Shown: piece after piece, positions 24,974 to 33,793 of the stretch
Numbering within the stretch: position 1 is the first letter of the stretch
Layout of the letters: every line of letters begins with the position of its first letter
NCBI GenBank assembly: GCA_003220535.1
Contig: QHSU01000069.1
Coordinates: 62,001-126,000, forward strand
DNA: 64,000 nt
Direction: 5' to 3'
Source of the DNA: Candidatus Rokuibacteriota bacterium
GTDB taxonomy: Bacteria > Methylomirabilota > Methylomirabilia > Rokubacteriales > CSP1-6
The notes under the pieces: generated by a model
Databases searched by the model: none
Seen by the model: the letters and a program-made list of their open reading frames with translations, nothing else
Told to the model about the DNA's origin: nothing
Translations under genes and position numbers: made by a program

Positions 24974-25948
24974 CTAAGAGTACCGGATCCGCGGATCCAG
25001 GAAAGTGTACGTGAGATCGACGATCAGGTTGATGACGACGAACGCGAACGCCGTCACGAGCGCGAACCCCTGCACCTGCTGGTAGTCGCGCGCGATGATC
25101 GCGTCGATGCCGAAGGTGCCGAGCCCCGGCATCGCGAAGAGCGTCTCCACCACGATGGCGCCGCCGATCAGGAAGCCGACCTGCAGGCCCATCACGGTTA
25201 TGGTCGGGATCAGCGCGTTCTTCAGCGCGTGCTTGAAGATGACCGGACGCTCGCTCAGGCCCTTGGCGCGGGCGGTCGTGACGTACTCCGTGCGGATGAC
25301 CTCGAGCATGCTGGCCCGGAGCAGCCGCGTGAGGAGCGCGGCCCGGCCCACGCCGAGCGCCAGGGCGGGCATCAGGACGTGCTGCGTGTTGCCCCACAGG
25401 CTCGCGGCGCAGACCACGGTCTGGCACGTGCCCGGCAGGTACACCCAGCCCGAGCTGGGCAACCAGCCGCCGAGGCCGACGGAGAAGATCAGCAAGAGCA
25501 GGACGCCCAGGAAGAATTCCGGAATGGAAACCCCCACCATGGCCACGGAGGTCGCGGTGTAGTCGGCCCATGTGTTCTGGCGCAAGGCTCCGATGATGGC
25601 GGCGGGTATCGCGATCGCGAGCGCCACCGCCATCGAGAGGACGATCAGCTCGAGGGTCACCGGCAGCCGCACCATGACGTCCTTGAGGACGGGCCGCCCG
25701 CTCAGGATCGAGGTGCCCCAGTCGCCCTGCACGAGCTTGCCGAGCCAGATCACGTACTGGACCATGACCGGTTTGTCGAGCCCGTAGTCGACGCGCGCCT
25801 TGATCGCGTTCTCCTCGGTGTAGGCGTCACCCAGCAGCGCGACCACCGGATCGCCCGGGATCGACCGCATCATGACGAAGACCACCAGCGTGATCATGAG
25901 CACGGTCGGGACGATCTGGAGCAGGCGCTTCAGGATGTAGGTCCACAT
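24974..25948 (-). CDS. ABC peptide transporter permease, DppB type
   Basis: This is a 324-residue inner-membrane permease that pairs with the DppC gene downstream. The first helix (ILKRLLQIVPTVLMITLVVFVMMRSIPGDP) is the classic DppB start. The EAA loop is EYVTTARAKGLSERPVIFKHALKNALIP. FAMPGLGTFGIDAI and the C-terminal DLTYTFLDPRIRYS are typical. An insertion with three cysteines (LPGTCQTVVCAASLWG) near residue 175 is periplasmic. It begins only 3 nt after the stop of the first binding-protein gene. Confidence 0.95.
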   Translation of the reverse strand: MWTYILKRLLQIVPTVLMITLVVFVMMRSIPGDPVVALLGDAYTEENAIKARVDYGLDKPVMVQYVIWLGKLVQGDWGTSILSGRPVLKDVMVRLPVTLELIVLSMAVALAIAIPAAIIGALRQNTWADYTATSVAMVGVSIPEFFLGVLLLLIFSVGLGGWLPSSGWVYLPGTCQTVVCAASLWGNTQHVLMPALALGVGRAALLTRLLRASMLEVIRTEYVTTARAKGLSERPVIFKHALKNALIPTITVMGLQVGFLIGGAIVVETLFAMPGLGTFGIDAIIARDYQQVQGFALVTAFAFVVINLIVDLTYTFLDPRIRYS

Positions 25949-25951
25949 CGA

Positions 25952-27562
25952 CTACTTGTCCAGCCAGACCCTGTCGAAGTGCACCTCGAATTCCGCGTTG
26001 TAGACGTACCCCTTCATCCACGGCTGCGCCACCATGTAGAACGGCGACCCGGAGATGGTGTTCCAGTAGAGCTTGTCGGCGCTGAACTCCTGGAACTCCT
26101 TCGCGATGGCCTTGCGTCGGATGGGGTCCATCTCGCGCGCGTAGCGAGCGTAGTAGTCATCCACCTTGGCGTCGAGGTGGCGCGTGTGGTTCCAAGAGGC
26201 CCCGGTGGTCGACAGAAACGCGTTGCTGTCGAGCGTCAGCAGGGACAGCAGATCCTCGACGTACATGTCCCACGGGCCGTCCTGGTTCGCGGCGGTCATC
26301 CAGGTGACCTTGTCCACCAGCCGGAGGTTCGCGGTCACGCCGATGCGCGCCATCTGCTCCTTGATGACGGTGGCGATGACGTTGAACACGGTCTTCTCGG
26401 TGTTGGTCATCAGCTCGAAGGTCAGAGGCTTCTGCGGTCCGTAGCCGGCCTCGGCCAGCAGCGCTTTCGCCTTAGCCTGATCGTATGGACACATGCTGGT
26501 CACGTCCACGGTGTCCATCGTGCCGGGCGGGATGATCCCGACCCACGGGGTGGCCTGGCCCTTGAACGCGATCTTCACGATTTCCTTGCGGTCGATCCCG
26601 TAGCAGCCGACGGCCTTGCGCACGCGGATGTCGCTGAAGATCGGATGCGGCGCCCGGTCCTTGGACATGGGCTTGCCGTCCTTGGGGACGGTGACCTTCA
26701 TCGCCGCCAGCATCGGGGTGGTTTCCTTCCCGGTCATGATCAGGGCGCGCGGGTTCTGCGCCTTCATGGTGTCGACGTGCTCGGGCGAGAACGAGGCGAT
26801 GAAATCGACCTCGCCCTGCTTGAACGCGGCCATTTCAACAACCGGGTCCTTGATCACGCGGATCAGAACGCGATCAAGGTAGGGCAGCCCGGGCTCGAAG
26901 TACTTGTCGAAGCGGTCCATCGCCAGGTGGCTGCCCTTGACCCACTCGATGAGCTTGAACGGCCCGCACCCGATCACGGCGCCCGGCTTGCCCTGCTTGC
27001 GGTCGTCGAGGGTGAACTTCTGGGTGGCGGTCGGCGAGTAGATGATCAGGCCCGTGCGGTAGCCCGCCAGCATGTGGAGCATGAAGGCGTACGGGTGCTT
27101 GAGCCGGATCTGCACGGTGAGGGGATCGACCGCCTCGACCGAGTGCACCGACTCGTAGAAGATCCGCATGCCGGATCCGGTGGCCGGGTCCATCAGGCGA
27201 TCGATGCTGAACTTGACCGCGGCGGCGTCGACCTTCGTGCCGTCGTGGAAGAGGACGTTCTTCTTGAGCTTGAAGGTGTAGAGTAGCCCGTCCGGCGAGA
27301 TCTGCCACGACTCGGCGGCGTCGCCCACGAACTTGCCGTCGGGTGTGATGTTGACGAGCCCGCACCCGACGTTCATCGCGACCCACATCATTTCGTAGCC
27401 GGGGGCGGTGTGGAAATCGAGGTTCGCGATTTCGTTGCCGTACGAGACCCGGAGCGTGCCGCCGCGCTTCGGCGTCTGCGCCTCGGTCGGGGACGCGCCG
27501 ATGAGGCCCAGCAGCATAACGGTTCCGAGGAGGAAGCCGAACAGCGGACGGGTCGAGCGCAT
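25952..27562 (-). CDS. ABC peptide-binding protein, tandem copy 1
   Basis: This is a 536-residue SBP_bac_5 protein. The ATG at 27562 is chosen over the ORF track's 27580 because GGAGGA lies 7 nt upstream of it and a signal peptide follows (PLFGFLLGTVMLLGLIGA, cleavage near A-Q). The family motif is ESWQISPDGLLYTFKLKKNVLFHDGTKVDAAAVKFSIDRL near residue 80. C-terminal landmarks are YWNTISGSPFY and RVWLDK. It is closely related over its whole length to the genes at 27608 and 29324, so the three arose by tandem duplication. It is the copy directly coupled to the permease genes. Confidence 0.94.
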   Translation of the reverse strand: MRSTRPLFGFLLGTVMLLGLIGASPTEAQTPKRGGTLRVSYGNEIANLDFHTAPGYEMMWVAMNVGCGLVNITPDGKFVGDAAESWQISPDGLLYTFKLKKNVLFHDGTKVDAAAVKFSIDRLMDPATGSGMRIFYESVHSVEAVDPLTVQIRLKHPYAFMLHMLAGYRTGLIIYSPTATQKFTLDDRKQGKPGAVIGCGPFKLIEWVKGSHLAMDRFDKYFEPGLPYLDRVLIRVIKDPVVEMAAFKQGEVDFIASFSPEHVDTMKAQNPRALIMTGKETTPMLAAMKVTVPKDGKPMSKDRAPHPIFSDIRVRKAVGCYGIDRKEIVKIAFKGQATPWVGIIPPGTMDTVDVTSMCPYDQAKAKALLAEAGYGPQKPLTFELMTNTEKTVFNVIATVIKEQMARIGVTANLRLVDKVTWMTAANQDGPWDMYVEDLLSLLTLDSNAFLSTTGASWNHTRHLDAKVDDYYARYAREMDPIRRKAIAKEFQEFSADKLYWNTISGSPFYMVAQPWMKGYVYNAEFEVHFDRVWLDK

Positions 27563-27607
27563 CGAGATATCCTCCATCATCGGATGGCCGTCAGCATGGC
27601 CACCCGA

Positions 27608-29224
27608 TCACTTGTCGAGCCAGACTTTCTTGTAAAGGATCTTCCACTCGGCGTTGTAGACGTAGTCCTTCATCCACGACTGGGCCACCTCGTAGAACGG
27701 CGACCCGGAGATCGTGTTCCAGTAGAGCGTGTCGGCGCTGAATTCCTGGAACTCCCGGGCGATGACCTTGCGCTTCGCCGGGTCCATCTCGCGCGCATAG
27801 CGGGCGTAGTAGTCGTCGATCCTGACGTCGGTGTGGCGCGTGGTGTTCCATGCCGCGGTGCTATGGGAGAGCAGGGTGTTCTGATCCAGCGTGAACAGCG
27901 ACGCGAGATCCTCGACGTACATATCGAAGGGCCCATCCTGCGTGGCCACGTTCATCCAGGTCACCTTGTCGACCAGCCTGATGTTCGCGGTCACGCCGAT
28001 CCGGGCGACCTGCTCCTTGATGACGGTGGCGATGACGTTGAACACGGACTTCTCGGTGTTCGTCATCAGCTCGAAGGTCAGGGGCTTCTGCGGTCCGTAG
28101 CCGGCCTCCACCAGCAGCGCCTTGGCCCGGGCCGGATCGTAGGGGCACAGGTGCGTCACGTCCGCGCTGTCAGGAGTCCCCGGCGGGATGATTCCGATCC
28201 AGGGGGTCGCCTGGCCCTTGAAGGCGATCTTCACGATCTCCTTGCGGTCGATGCCGTAGCAGCCGATCGCCTTGCGGACCCTGATGTCGCTGAAGATCGG
28301 ATGCGGCGCGCGGTCCTTGGACATGGGCTTCGCGTCCCTCGGGACCGTGACCTTCATCTGGGCCACCATCGGGGTCGTCTCTTTGCCGGTCATGATCACG
28401 GCGCGTGGGTTCTGCGCCCTGAGCGTCTCGACGTGCTCGGGCGAGAAGTCCACGATGAAATCGATCTCTCCGGCCTTGAACGCCGCCATCTGGGTGACCG
28501 GATCCTTGATCACGCGGATCACGACGCGATCCAGGTACGGCAACCCCTGATCCCAGTACTTGTCGAAGCGGTCCATGACCAGGTGGCTGCCCTTCACCCA
28601 CTCGACCAGCCGGAAGGGCCCGCATCCCACCACCGCCTCCGGCTTGCCGCTCCGCCGATCCTCGAGCGAGTACTTCTGCGTGGCGGCGGGCGAGTAGAAC
28701 ACGAGCCCCATGCGGTAGGCGGCCAGCATGTGCAGCGTGAACCCGTACGGCTCCTTGAGCCGGATCTGCACGGTGTACGGATCGACGACCTCGACCGAGT
28801 GCACCTTCTCGTAGTAGACCCGCATGCTGGACCGGGTCGCCGGATCCATGATGCGGTCGATGCTGAACTTGACCGCGGCGGCGTCGACCTTGGTGCCGTC
28901 GTGGAACAGGACGTTCTTCCTGAGCTTGAACGTGTAGAGCAGCGCGTCGGGCGTGATCTACCACGATTCGGCGGCCTCCGGGAGGAACTTGCCATCGGGC
29001 GTGATGCCGAGCAGCCCGCAACCAATGTTCATCGCCACCCAGTTCAGCTCGTAGCCGGGCGCGGTGTAGAAGTCGAGGTTGGAGATCTCGTTGCCGTAGG
29101 AGACGCGGAGCGTGCCCCCACGCTTGGGCGTCTGGGCCTCGGAGAACAGTGGCGAAAGAGCGAGGATCGAGGCGAGCGAGGTCAAGGCAAGCAGGAGGCT
29201 CGGCCGAAGGCGTCGCGGCGTCAT
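27608..29224 (-). pseudogene. ABC peptide-binding protein, tandem copy 2, interrupted by an amber codon
   Basis: This is a full-length SBP_bac_5 gene (539 codons from the ATG at 29224, signal peptide LLLALTSLASILALSPL). It is interrupted in frame by TAG at 28960-28958. Both paralogues read ESWQISPDGLLYTF here; this copy reads ESW-stop-ITPDALLYTF, so a CAG Gln codon became TAG by one transition. The ORF track shows the two parts as 28958-29224 (88 residues) and 27608-28849 (413 residues). Apart from the stop, no frameshift or deletion is visible, so the lesion is recent, suppressed, or an assembly error. It sits between intact copies 1 and 3. Confidence 0.85.
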
Positions 29225-29278
29225 GGCGTCTTCCCTCCCGATATCGTTGCGAAAATGCGCGATCTCGCCCAGAGTTGG

Positions 29279-29310
29279 CCTACTTTACAGGAGCCGCCGC
29301 CTGTCAACAA
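29279..29310 (-). promoter_or_regulatory. Conserved upstream block of binding-protein copy 2
   Basis: A 32-bp block matches the block upstream of copy 3 at 28 of 32 positions. Read on the minus strand it begins TTGTTGACAGG and ends TGTAAAGTAGG, which suggests a promoter with TTGTTG/TTGACA as -35 and TAAAGT as -10 (17 bp apart if TTGTTG is used). It lies 55-86 nt before the start codon. Copy 1 lacks it. Confidence 0.45.
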
Positions 29311-29323
29311 GTGATCGAGCCGA

Positions 29324-30940
29324 CTACTTGTCGAGCCAGACCCGCTTGTATATGACTTTGAACTCTGCCTGGTAGACGTAGTCCTTCATCCACGGCTGCG
29401 CGGCCTGATAGAACGGCGAGCCGGAGATCGTGTTCCAGTAGAGCTTGTCGGCGCTGTACTCCTGGAGCTCCCTGGCGATGGCCTTGCGCTTCACCGGGTC
29501 CATCTCCCTGGCGTAGCGAGTGTAAAAGTCGTCGACCTTGGTATCGACGTGGCGCGAGTGATTCCAGGCCGCCGTGCTGGCCGACAGGTACGAGTTCTGG
29601 TCCACCGTCAGGAGGGACGCGAGGTCCTCGACGTACATGTCGAACGCGCCATCCTGCGTGGCCGTGGTCATCCAGCTCGGCTTGTCGACCAGCCGAATGT
29701 TCGCGGTCACACCGATCCGCGCCATCTGCTCCTTGATCACCGTGGCGATCACGCCGAACACCGACTTCTCGGTGTTGGTCATGAGCTCGAAGGTCAGCGG
29801 CCTCTGCGGGCCGTAGCCGGCCTCGGCGAGCAGCGCCTTGGCCTTCGCCGGGTCATAGGGGCACATGTGGTTCACGTCCACGGTGTCCATGGTGCCCGGC
29901 GGGATGATCCCGACCCAGGGCGTGGCCTGACCCTTGTAGGCGATCTTGACGATCTCCTTGCGGTCGATCCCGTAGCACCCCACCGCCTTTCGCACCCGCA
30001 GGTCGTTGAAGATCGCATGCGGCGCGCGGTCCTTCGACATCGGCTTGCCGTCCGCCGGCACGGTGACCTTCATCATGGCCACCATCGGCGTCGTCTCTTT
30101 CCCGGTCATGACCTGGGCGCGCGGGTTCTGCGCCCGCAGCGTCTCGACGTGATCGGCCGAAAAGTCGGCGATGAAATCGATCTCCCCGGCCTTGAAGGCG
30201 GCCTGTTGCGTCACGGGATCTTTGATCGTGCGGATAATCACCCGATCCAGGTAGGGAAGGCCGGGCTCGAAGTACTTGTCGAAGCGGTCCATGACCAGGT
30301 GGGTACCCTTCACCCACTCGACGAGCTTGAAGGGGCCGCAGCCGACGAGCGCCTCGGGCCTTCCGGCCCGGCGCTCTTCCGGAGAGTACTTCTGCGTCAC
30401 GGCGGGCGAGATGATGATCATCCCCATGCGGTACGTCGCCAGCACGTGCATCATGAACGCGTACGGTTGCTTGAGTCGGATCTGGACGGTGTGGGGATCG
30501 ACCACCTCGACCGAGTGCACCGCCCCGAGGAACTGGCGCATGTTTGCCCTGTTCGCGGGATCCAGGACGTAGTCGAACGTGAACTTGACGGCAGCCGCGT
30601 CGACCTTGCTGCCGTCGTGGAACAGGACGTTTTTCTTGAGCTTGAACGTGTAGAGGAGCCCGTCGGGCGAGATCTGCCACGATTCGGCGGCGTCGGGGAT
30701 GAACTTCCCGTCCGGGGTGATGCTGACGAGCCCACACCCGACGTTCGTCGCGACCCAGACCATCTCGTAGCCGGGCGTGGTGTAGAAGTCCATGCCCAGG
30801 ATCTCGTTGCCGTAGGCGACGCGCAGGGTTCCTCCCCGCTTGGGCCCCTGGGCCTCCCCCGCGATGGGTAGCACGGCAAGGAAGGCAGCGAGAGCGATCA
30901 GCGCGGATCCGCGACGTGACGGGCGGCGTCGTGAACGCAT
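29324..30940 (-). CDS. ABC peptide-binding protein, tandem copy 3
   Basis: This is a 538-residue SBP_bac_5 protein with a signal peptide (ALIALAAFLAVLPIAGEAQG) and a strong ribosome site (GGAGGAGGAAA). It is co-linear with copies 1 and 2, sharing GGTLRVAYGNEI, ESWQISPDGLLYTFKLKKN, CGPFKLVEWVKG and the C-terminal YWNTISGSPFY with RVWLDK. Its own conserved promoter-like block lies upstream. Differences concentrate in residues 120-190, a ligand-facing region in this family, so the copies may differ in substrate. Transcription would continue into copy 2, copy 1 and the permeases. Confidence 0.94.
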   Translation of the reverse strand: MRSRRRPSRRGSALIALAAFLAVLPIAGEAQGPKRGGTLRVAYGNEILGMDFYTTPGYEMVWVATNVGCGLVSITPDGKFIPDAAESWQISPDGLLYTFKLKKNVLFHDGSKVDAAAVKFTFDYVLDPANRANMRQFLGAVHSVEVVDPHTVQIRLKQPYAFMMHVLATYRMGMIIISPAVTQKYSPEERRAGRPEALVGCGPFKLVEWVKGTHLVMDRFDKYFEPGLPYLDRVIIRTIKDPVTQQAAFKAGEIDFIADFSADHVETLRAQNPRAQVMTGKETTPMVAMMKVTVPADGKPMSKDRAPHAIFNDLRVRKAVGCYGIDRKEIVKIAYKGQATPWVGIIPPGTMDTVDVNHMCPYDPAKAKALLAEAGYGPQRPLTFELMTNTEKSVFGVIATVIKEQMARIGVTANIRLVDKPSWMTTATQDGAFDMYVEDLASLLTVDQNSYLSASTAAWNHSRHVDTKVDDFYTRYAREMDPVKRKAIARELQEYSADKLYWNTISGSPFYQAAQPWMKDYVYQAEFKVIYKRVWLDK

Positions 30941-30984
30941 GGCGTCTTTCCTCCTCCTGATGGGGGACGGAGTCGAGGCCGGCG

Positions 30985-31016
30985 CCTACTTTACAAGAGT
31001 CTCCTCCTGTCAACAA
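30985..31016 (-). promoter_or_regulatory. Conserved upstream block of binding-protein copy 3
   Basis: This is the partner of the block at 29279-29310, 45-76 nt before the ATG of copy 3. It contains TTGTTGACAGG and TGTAAAGTAGG at the same spacing. The segment between, GGAGGAGACTCT versus GGCGGCGGCTCC, holds all four differences, as expected for a promoter spacer. It abuts the stop codon of the D-aminoacylase gene. Confidence 0.45.
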
Positions 31017-31019
31017 TCG

Positions 31020-32615
31020 CTAGAAGGCGTTAGTTCCGCCTGTGAGCCGGCGCCCCGCCAGCACGCCCGTGTGGTCGCCGCCGTCGACCACCACCTCGCC
31101 GTTGACGAGCACGGTGGAGACGCCAACCGCGTACTGGTGGGGATCGTCGTAGGTTGCCCGGTCGGCGATCCGCGCCGGGTCGAAGACGGCCACGTCGGCC
31201 CAGGCTCCCTCGCGGAGCACGCCGCGGTCGGCGAGCCCGAGCGCCGCGGCCGACGCGCCCGTCGTCTTGTGGATGGCCGCGGGCAGCGTCAGCAGGCCGT
31301 CGCGGACACACGATCCGAGCAGGCGCGCGTGCGTCCCGTACGACCGCGGGTGTGGCTTGCCACGGCTCGTGGCGCCGGAAGTGGCGAGCGCGTTGGCGTC
31401 GGATCCGACCAGCACCCAGGGCGCGCCGGTGATATCCCACACGTCCTTCTCGCTCATCGACGTGATCAGGATGCGGGTCTCGCCGCGGTCCGCGAGGAGG
31501 AAGTCGCAGACACCGTCGAGCGGGTCCACGGAGCGGCGCCGCGCGATCTCGCCGAGCGTGCGGCCGGCCTCCTGGGGCAGGTTTGGCGCGATCGCGACGC
31601 GCACGACGTCCCACGAGGGAATGCGCCCGAAGTTGTTGAGGCCGTCCCTCGCGATGTCGGCGCGGAGGCGGGCCCGCACCTCGGCGCGGCCGAGGCGCGC
31701 GAGCATCGCTGGGATCCCGCCCTCGACGACCCAGCGGGGCAGGAGGTTGCGCAGGGGATTGGTGGCGGTGTCGTACGGGTACGCGTCGCAGTCCACGGGA
31801 AGCCCGCGGCGCCGCGCGGCCGCGATCTCGCCGAGCAGGCGGCCGGCGCCACCCCAGTTGTCGATGCCCGAGAGCTTCAGGTGGGCGATCTGCACGTGGA
31901 CACCCGTCGTCTCCGCCACCGCGATGGCCTCGCGGACCGCCTCGGCGCCGCGGTTGGCCTCGTCACGGACGTGCGAGGAGTACGCGGCGCCGTGGCGCCG
32001 CAGCACACGGGCGAGCGCCACGATCTCGTCGGAGTCGGCATGGCAGCCGGGCGCGGTGAAGAGCCCCGACGAGAGCCCCCACGCCCCCGCGGCCAGCGCC
32101 TCCTCGAGCAGCCGCTCCATCGTGGCCAGTTCCTCGCGCGTGACCGGCCGGCTCTCCATTCCGGCGGTCATGAGCCGGAGCGTGTTGTGGCCGACCTGGA
32201 AGATCACGTTCACGGAGGTCGCTGGGAACGTCGCGACGTACTCCCCGAACGTCGTCGGGGAGAGCTCGAGCTCGGACGCGCTCGGCGCCAGGTACTCCCG
32301 GTGCATCGCGATCCGCTCGGGCATCGCCGGCGCGACCGAGAAGCCGCAGTTGCCCACGACCTCGAGCGTGACGCCCTGGCGGATCTTCGACTCCGCGCGC
32401 GGATTGAGCGGCAGCGTGAAGTCCGAGTGCGTGTGGATGTCGATGAGCCCGGGCGCCACGACCTGGCCGCGCGCGTCGATGGCGCGGTAGGCCGGCCGCG
32501 ACGAGCGCGACTCGATCGCGACGATGCGTCCGGCGGCGATGCTCACGTCGGCGTCGCGGCCGGGCGCGCCGGTGCCGTCGATCACGTGGCCACCCCGAAT
32601 CAGCAGGTCATCCAT
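31020..32615 (-). CDS. D-aminoacylase (N-acyl-D-amino-acid deacylase)
   Basis: This is a 531-residue zinc amidohydrolase close to characterised D-aminoacylases, which release D-amino acids from N-acyl forms. Landmarks in order are GLIDIHTHSDFTLPLNPRAES near residue 57 (metal His-x-His), VGNCGFSVAP with the metal Cys near 94, SGLFTAPGCHADSDEIVALA, YSSHVRDEANRG, VQIAHLKLSG and the late Asp in VGSDANALAT. It overlaps the methyltransferase gene by 8 nt. It lies directly before the triple binding-protein region, which suggests that imported acyl-peptides or D-amino acid conjugates are its substrates. Confidence 0.94.
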   Translation of the reverse strand: MDDLLIRGGHVIDGTGAPGRDADVSIAAGRIVAIESRSSRPAYRAIDARGQVVAPGLIDIHTHSDFTLPLNPRAESKIRQGVTLEVVGNCGFSVAPAMPERIAMHREYLAPSASELELSPTTFGEYVATFPATSVNVIFQVGHNTLRLMTAGMESRPVTREELATMERLLEEALAAGAWGLSSGLFTAPGCHADSDEIVALARVLRRHGAAYSSHVRDEANRGAEAVREAIAVAETTGVHVQIAHLKLSGIDNWGGAGRLLGEIAAARRRGLPVDCDAYPYDTATNPLRNLLPRWVVEGGIPAMLARLGRAEVRARLRADIARDGLNNFGRIPSWDVVRVAIAPNLPQEAGRTLGEIARRRSVDPLDGVCDFLLADRGETRILITSMSEKDVWDITGAPWVLVGSDANALATSGATSRGKPHPRSYGTHARLLGSCVRDGLLTLPAAIHKTTGASAAALGLADRGVLREGAWADVAVFDPARIADRATYDDPHQYAVGVSTVLVNGEVVVDGGDHTGVLAGRRLTGGTNAF

Positions 32616-33234
32616 GGCTTTTCCTCAGGTGGAACTCGACGCCTGGATCACCCGGCCACTCGATCCGGAACATCCCGAACGCCGGGCGGAGCAGCCGGTC
32701 GGTGGTGGGGACGTCGTCCTCCGCCGGGATGCAGAGCGTGTGGAGAGACGAGTTCACGAGGAAGATCAGCTCGCCGCCAGGTCGGAGGAGCCGCGCCGCC
32801 TCGGGGAGCCACCGACCGGGGTCCGCCCAGAGACAGGCGCCGTACTCCGAGATCGCCAGGTCGAAGGCGGCGTCGCGGCACGGTACCGCTTCGGCATCGC
32901 CGTGGATCAGCGTAAACTCGAGCGCGTGCTGCCGCTGAAGCCGCCGCGCGGTCGCCAGCTGGGCTATCGACGTGTCGACGCCGACGACCCGCGCCCCGCG
33001 GCGGGCGAGCCACGCCGACACGTAGGCCGTGCCGCATCCGAGCTCGATCGCCTGCTTGCCGACGAGATCCGCGGGGAGAACCTGCAGCTGCGACTCGGCC
33101 ACTCGCCACACGCCCCACGCCGGCTCTGCGCGCTCCCAGGCTCTCTCGCCTCTCGCGGCGTAGTCCTTGGCCTCGACGTCCCAGCGGGCCCGGTTCCGGT
33201 GCACGTGCTCGAGCGGCTCGCGATCTTGCGTCAC
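32608..33234 (-). CDS. SAM-dependent methyltransferase, C-terminally truncated
   Basis: This is a 208-residue class I methyltransferase. The SAM motif is AIELGCGTAYVSAWLARRGARVVGVD near residue 62; post-I and motif II regions follow (GDAEAVPCRDAAFDLAISEYG, LLRPGGELIFLV). The family normally continues after VEFHL for about 50-60 residues (W-I-x-L-x-x-x-x-G-F-x-V). Here the frame diverges after VEFHL into RKSHG and stops inside the D-aminoacylase start. The catalytic core is present, but the closing strands are missing, so activity is uncertain. Its start overlaps the cupin stop (ATGA). Confidence 0.82.
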   Translation of the reverse strand: MTQDREPLEHVHRNRARWDVEAKDYAARGERAWERAEPAWGVWRVAESQLQVLPADLVGKQAIELGCGTAYVSAWLARRGARVVGVDTSIAQLATARRLQRQHALEFTLIHGDAEAVPCRDAAFDLAISEYGACLWADPGRWLPEAARLLRPGGELIFLVNSSLHTLCIPAEDDVPTTDRLLRPAFGMFRIEWPGDPGVEFHLRKSHG

Positions 33235-33740
33235 GCCGTTCTCGTTACTCCCGCGCCCGTCCCGAGGTGGACGTCACGTCGGGCCTGAAGGTCGGGATCG
33301 GCGTAGGACATCAGATCCGGCCGCGCGCGTCCGAGCATCACTTGCAGGTAGGCGGGCTCGAGGCCGACGTTCTCGAAGCCGTGCAGCACGCCGGCGGGCG
33401 CGGACACGCAATCCCATCGCCCGAGCACCGCCTCTTCTCGCCGCCCAGCGCCGTCCTCGAAGAAGACCTTCACCTTGCCGTCGAGGATGAAGAACACCTC
33501 CTCGACCTCGTGCGTGTGAGCGGCGTTGCCCTGGCCCGGCGGCACGAACATCACGCTGAGCGTGAAGTGCTCGGCAGCGATCGCGCGCGGGTCGCTCTTG
33601 CCGGAGGCGCCGGCACCGATGTAGCGGTGCTGGGCGCGGCGGAAGCCGTCGACACGCGCGTCGGCGAAGGCGTCCCAGTCGGGCTGGCGGTCCACGAAGC
33701 GGGCCACGCGGGTGCGCAAGAGCTCTTCGAGCGTCGTCAT
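33231..33740 (-). CDS. Cupin-domain protein
   Basis: This is a 169-residue single-domain cupin. The ATG at 33740 has AGGAG at a better distance than the one at 33743. Cupin motif 1 is PPGQGNAAHTHEVEEVFFILDGKVKV near residue 70 (His, His, Glu metal ligands). Motif 2 is PAGVLHGFENVG near residue 115. The metal-binding set is complete, so it could be a dioxygenase, an isomerase or a small-molecule sensor. It is the first gene of the leftward unit cupin-methyltransferase-D-aminoacylase and is divergent from the LLM/Mo hydroxylase operon. Confidence 0.9.
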   Translation of the reverse strand: MTTLEELLRTRVARFVDRQPDWDAFADARVDGFRRAQHRYIGAGASGKSDPRAIAAEHFTLSVMFVPPGQGNAAHTHEVEEVFFILDGKVKVFFEDGAGRREEAVLGRWDCVSAPAGVLHGFENVGLEPAYLQVMLGRARPDLMSYADPDLQARRDVHLGTGAGVTRTA

Positions 33741-33793
33741 CATCGACTCCTTCTGGAGCCGCCCAGTCGGGCGGCACCGAGTAGAATACGCCC

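Noticed and set aside
24266-27286. 1006-residue plus-strand ORF
   Set aside because: It lies antisense to the permease and binding-protein genes, is rich in Arg, His, Asp and Val with no domain, and results from high-GC codon usage. The same applies to the long ORFs at 3933-5807, 16547-18571, 18913-20460, 21813-23633, 27410-29314, 49304-51193 and 56773-59187.
28958-28960. TAG in binding-protein copy 2 as pyrrolysine or programmed readthrough
   Set aside because: Both paralogues have Gln (CAG) here and the position is not catalytic, so a nonsense transition or assembly error is simpler.
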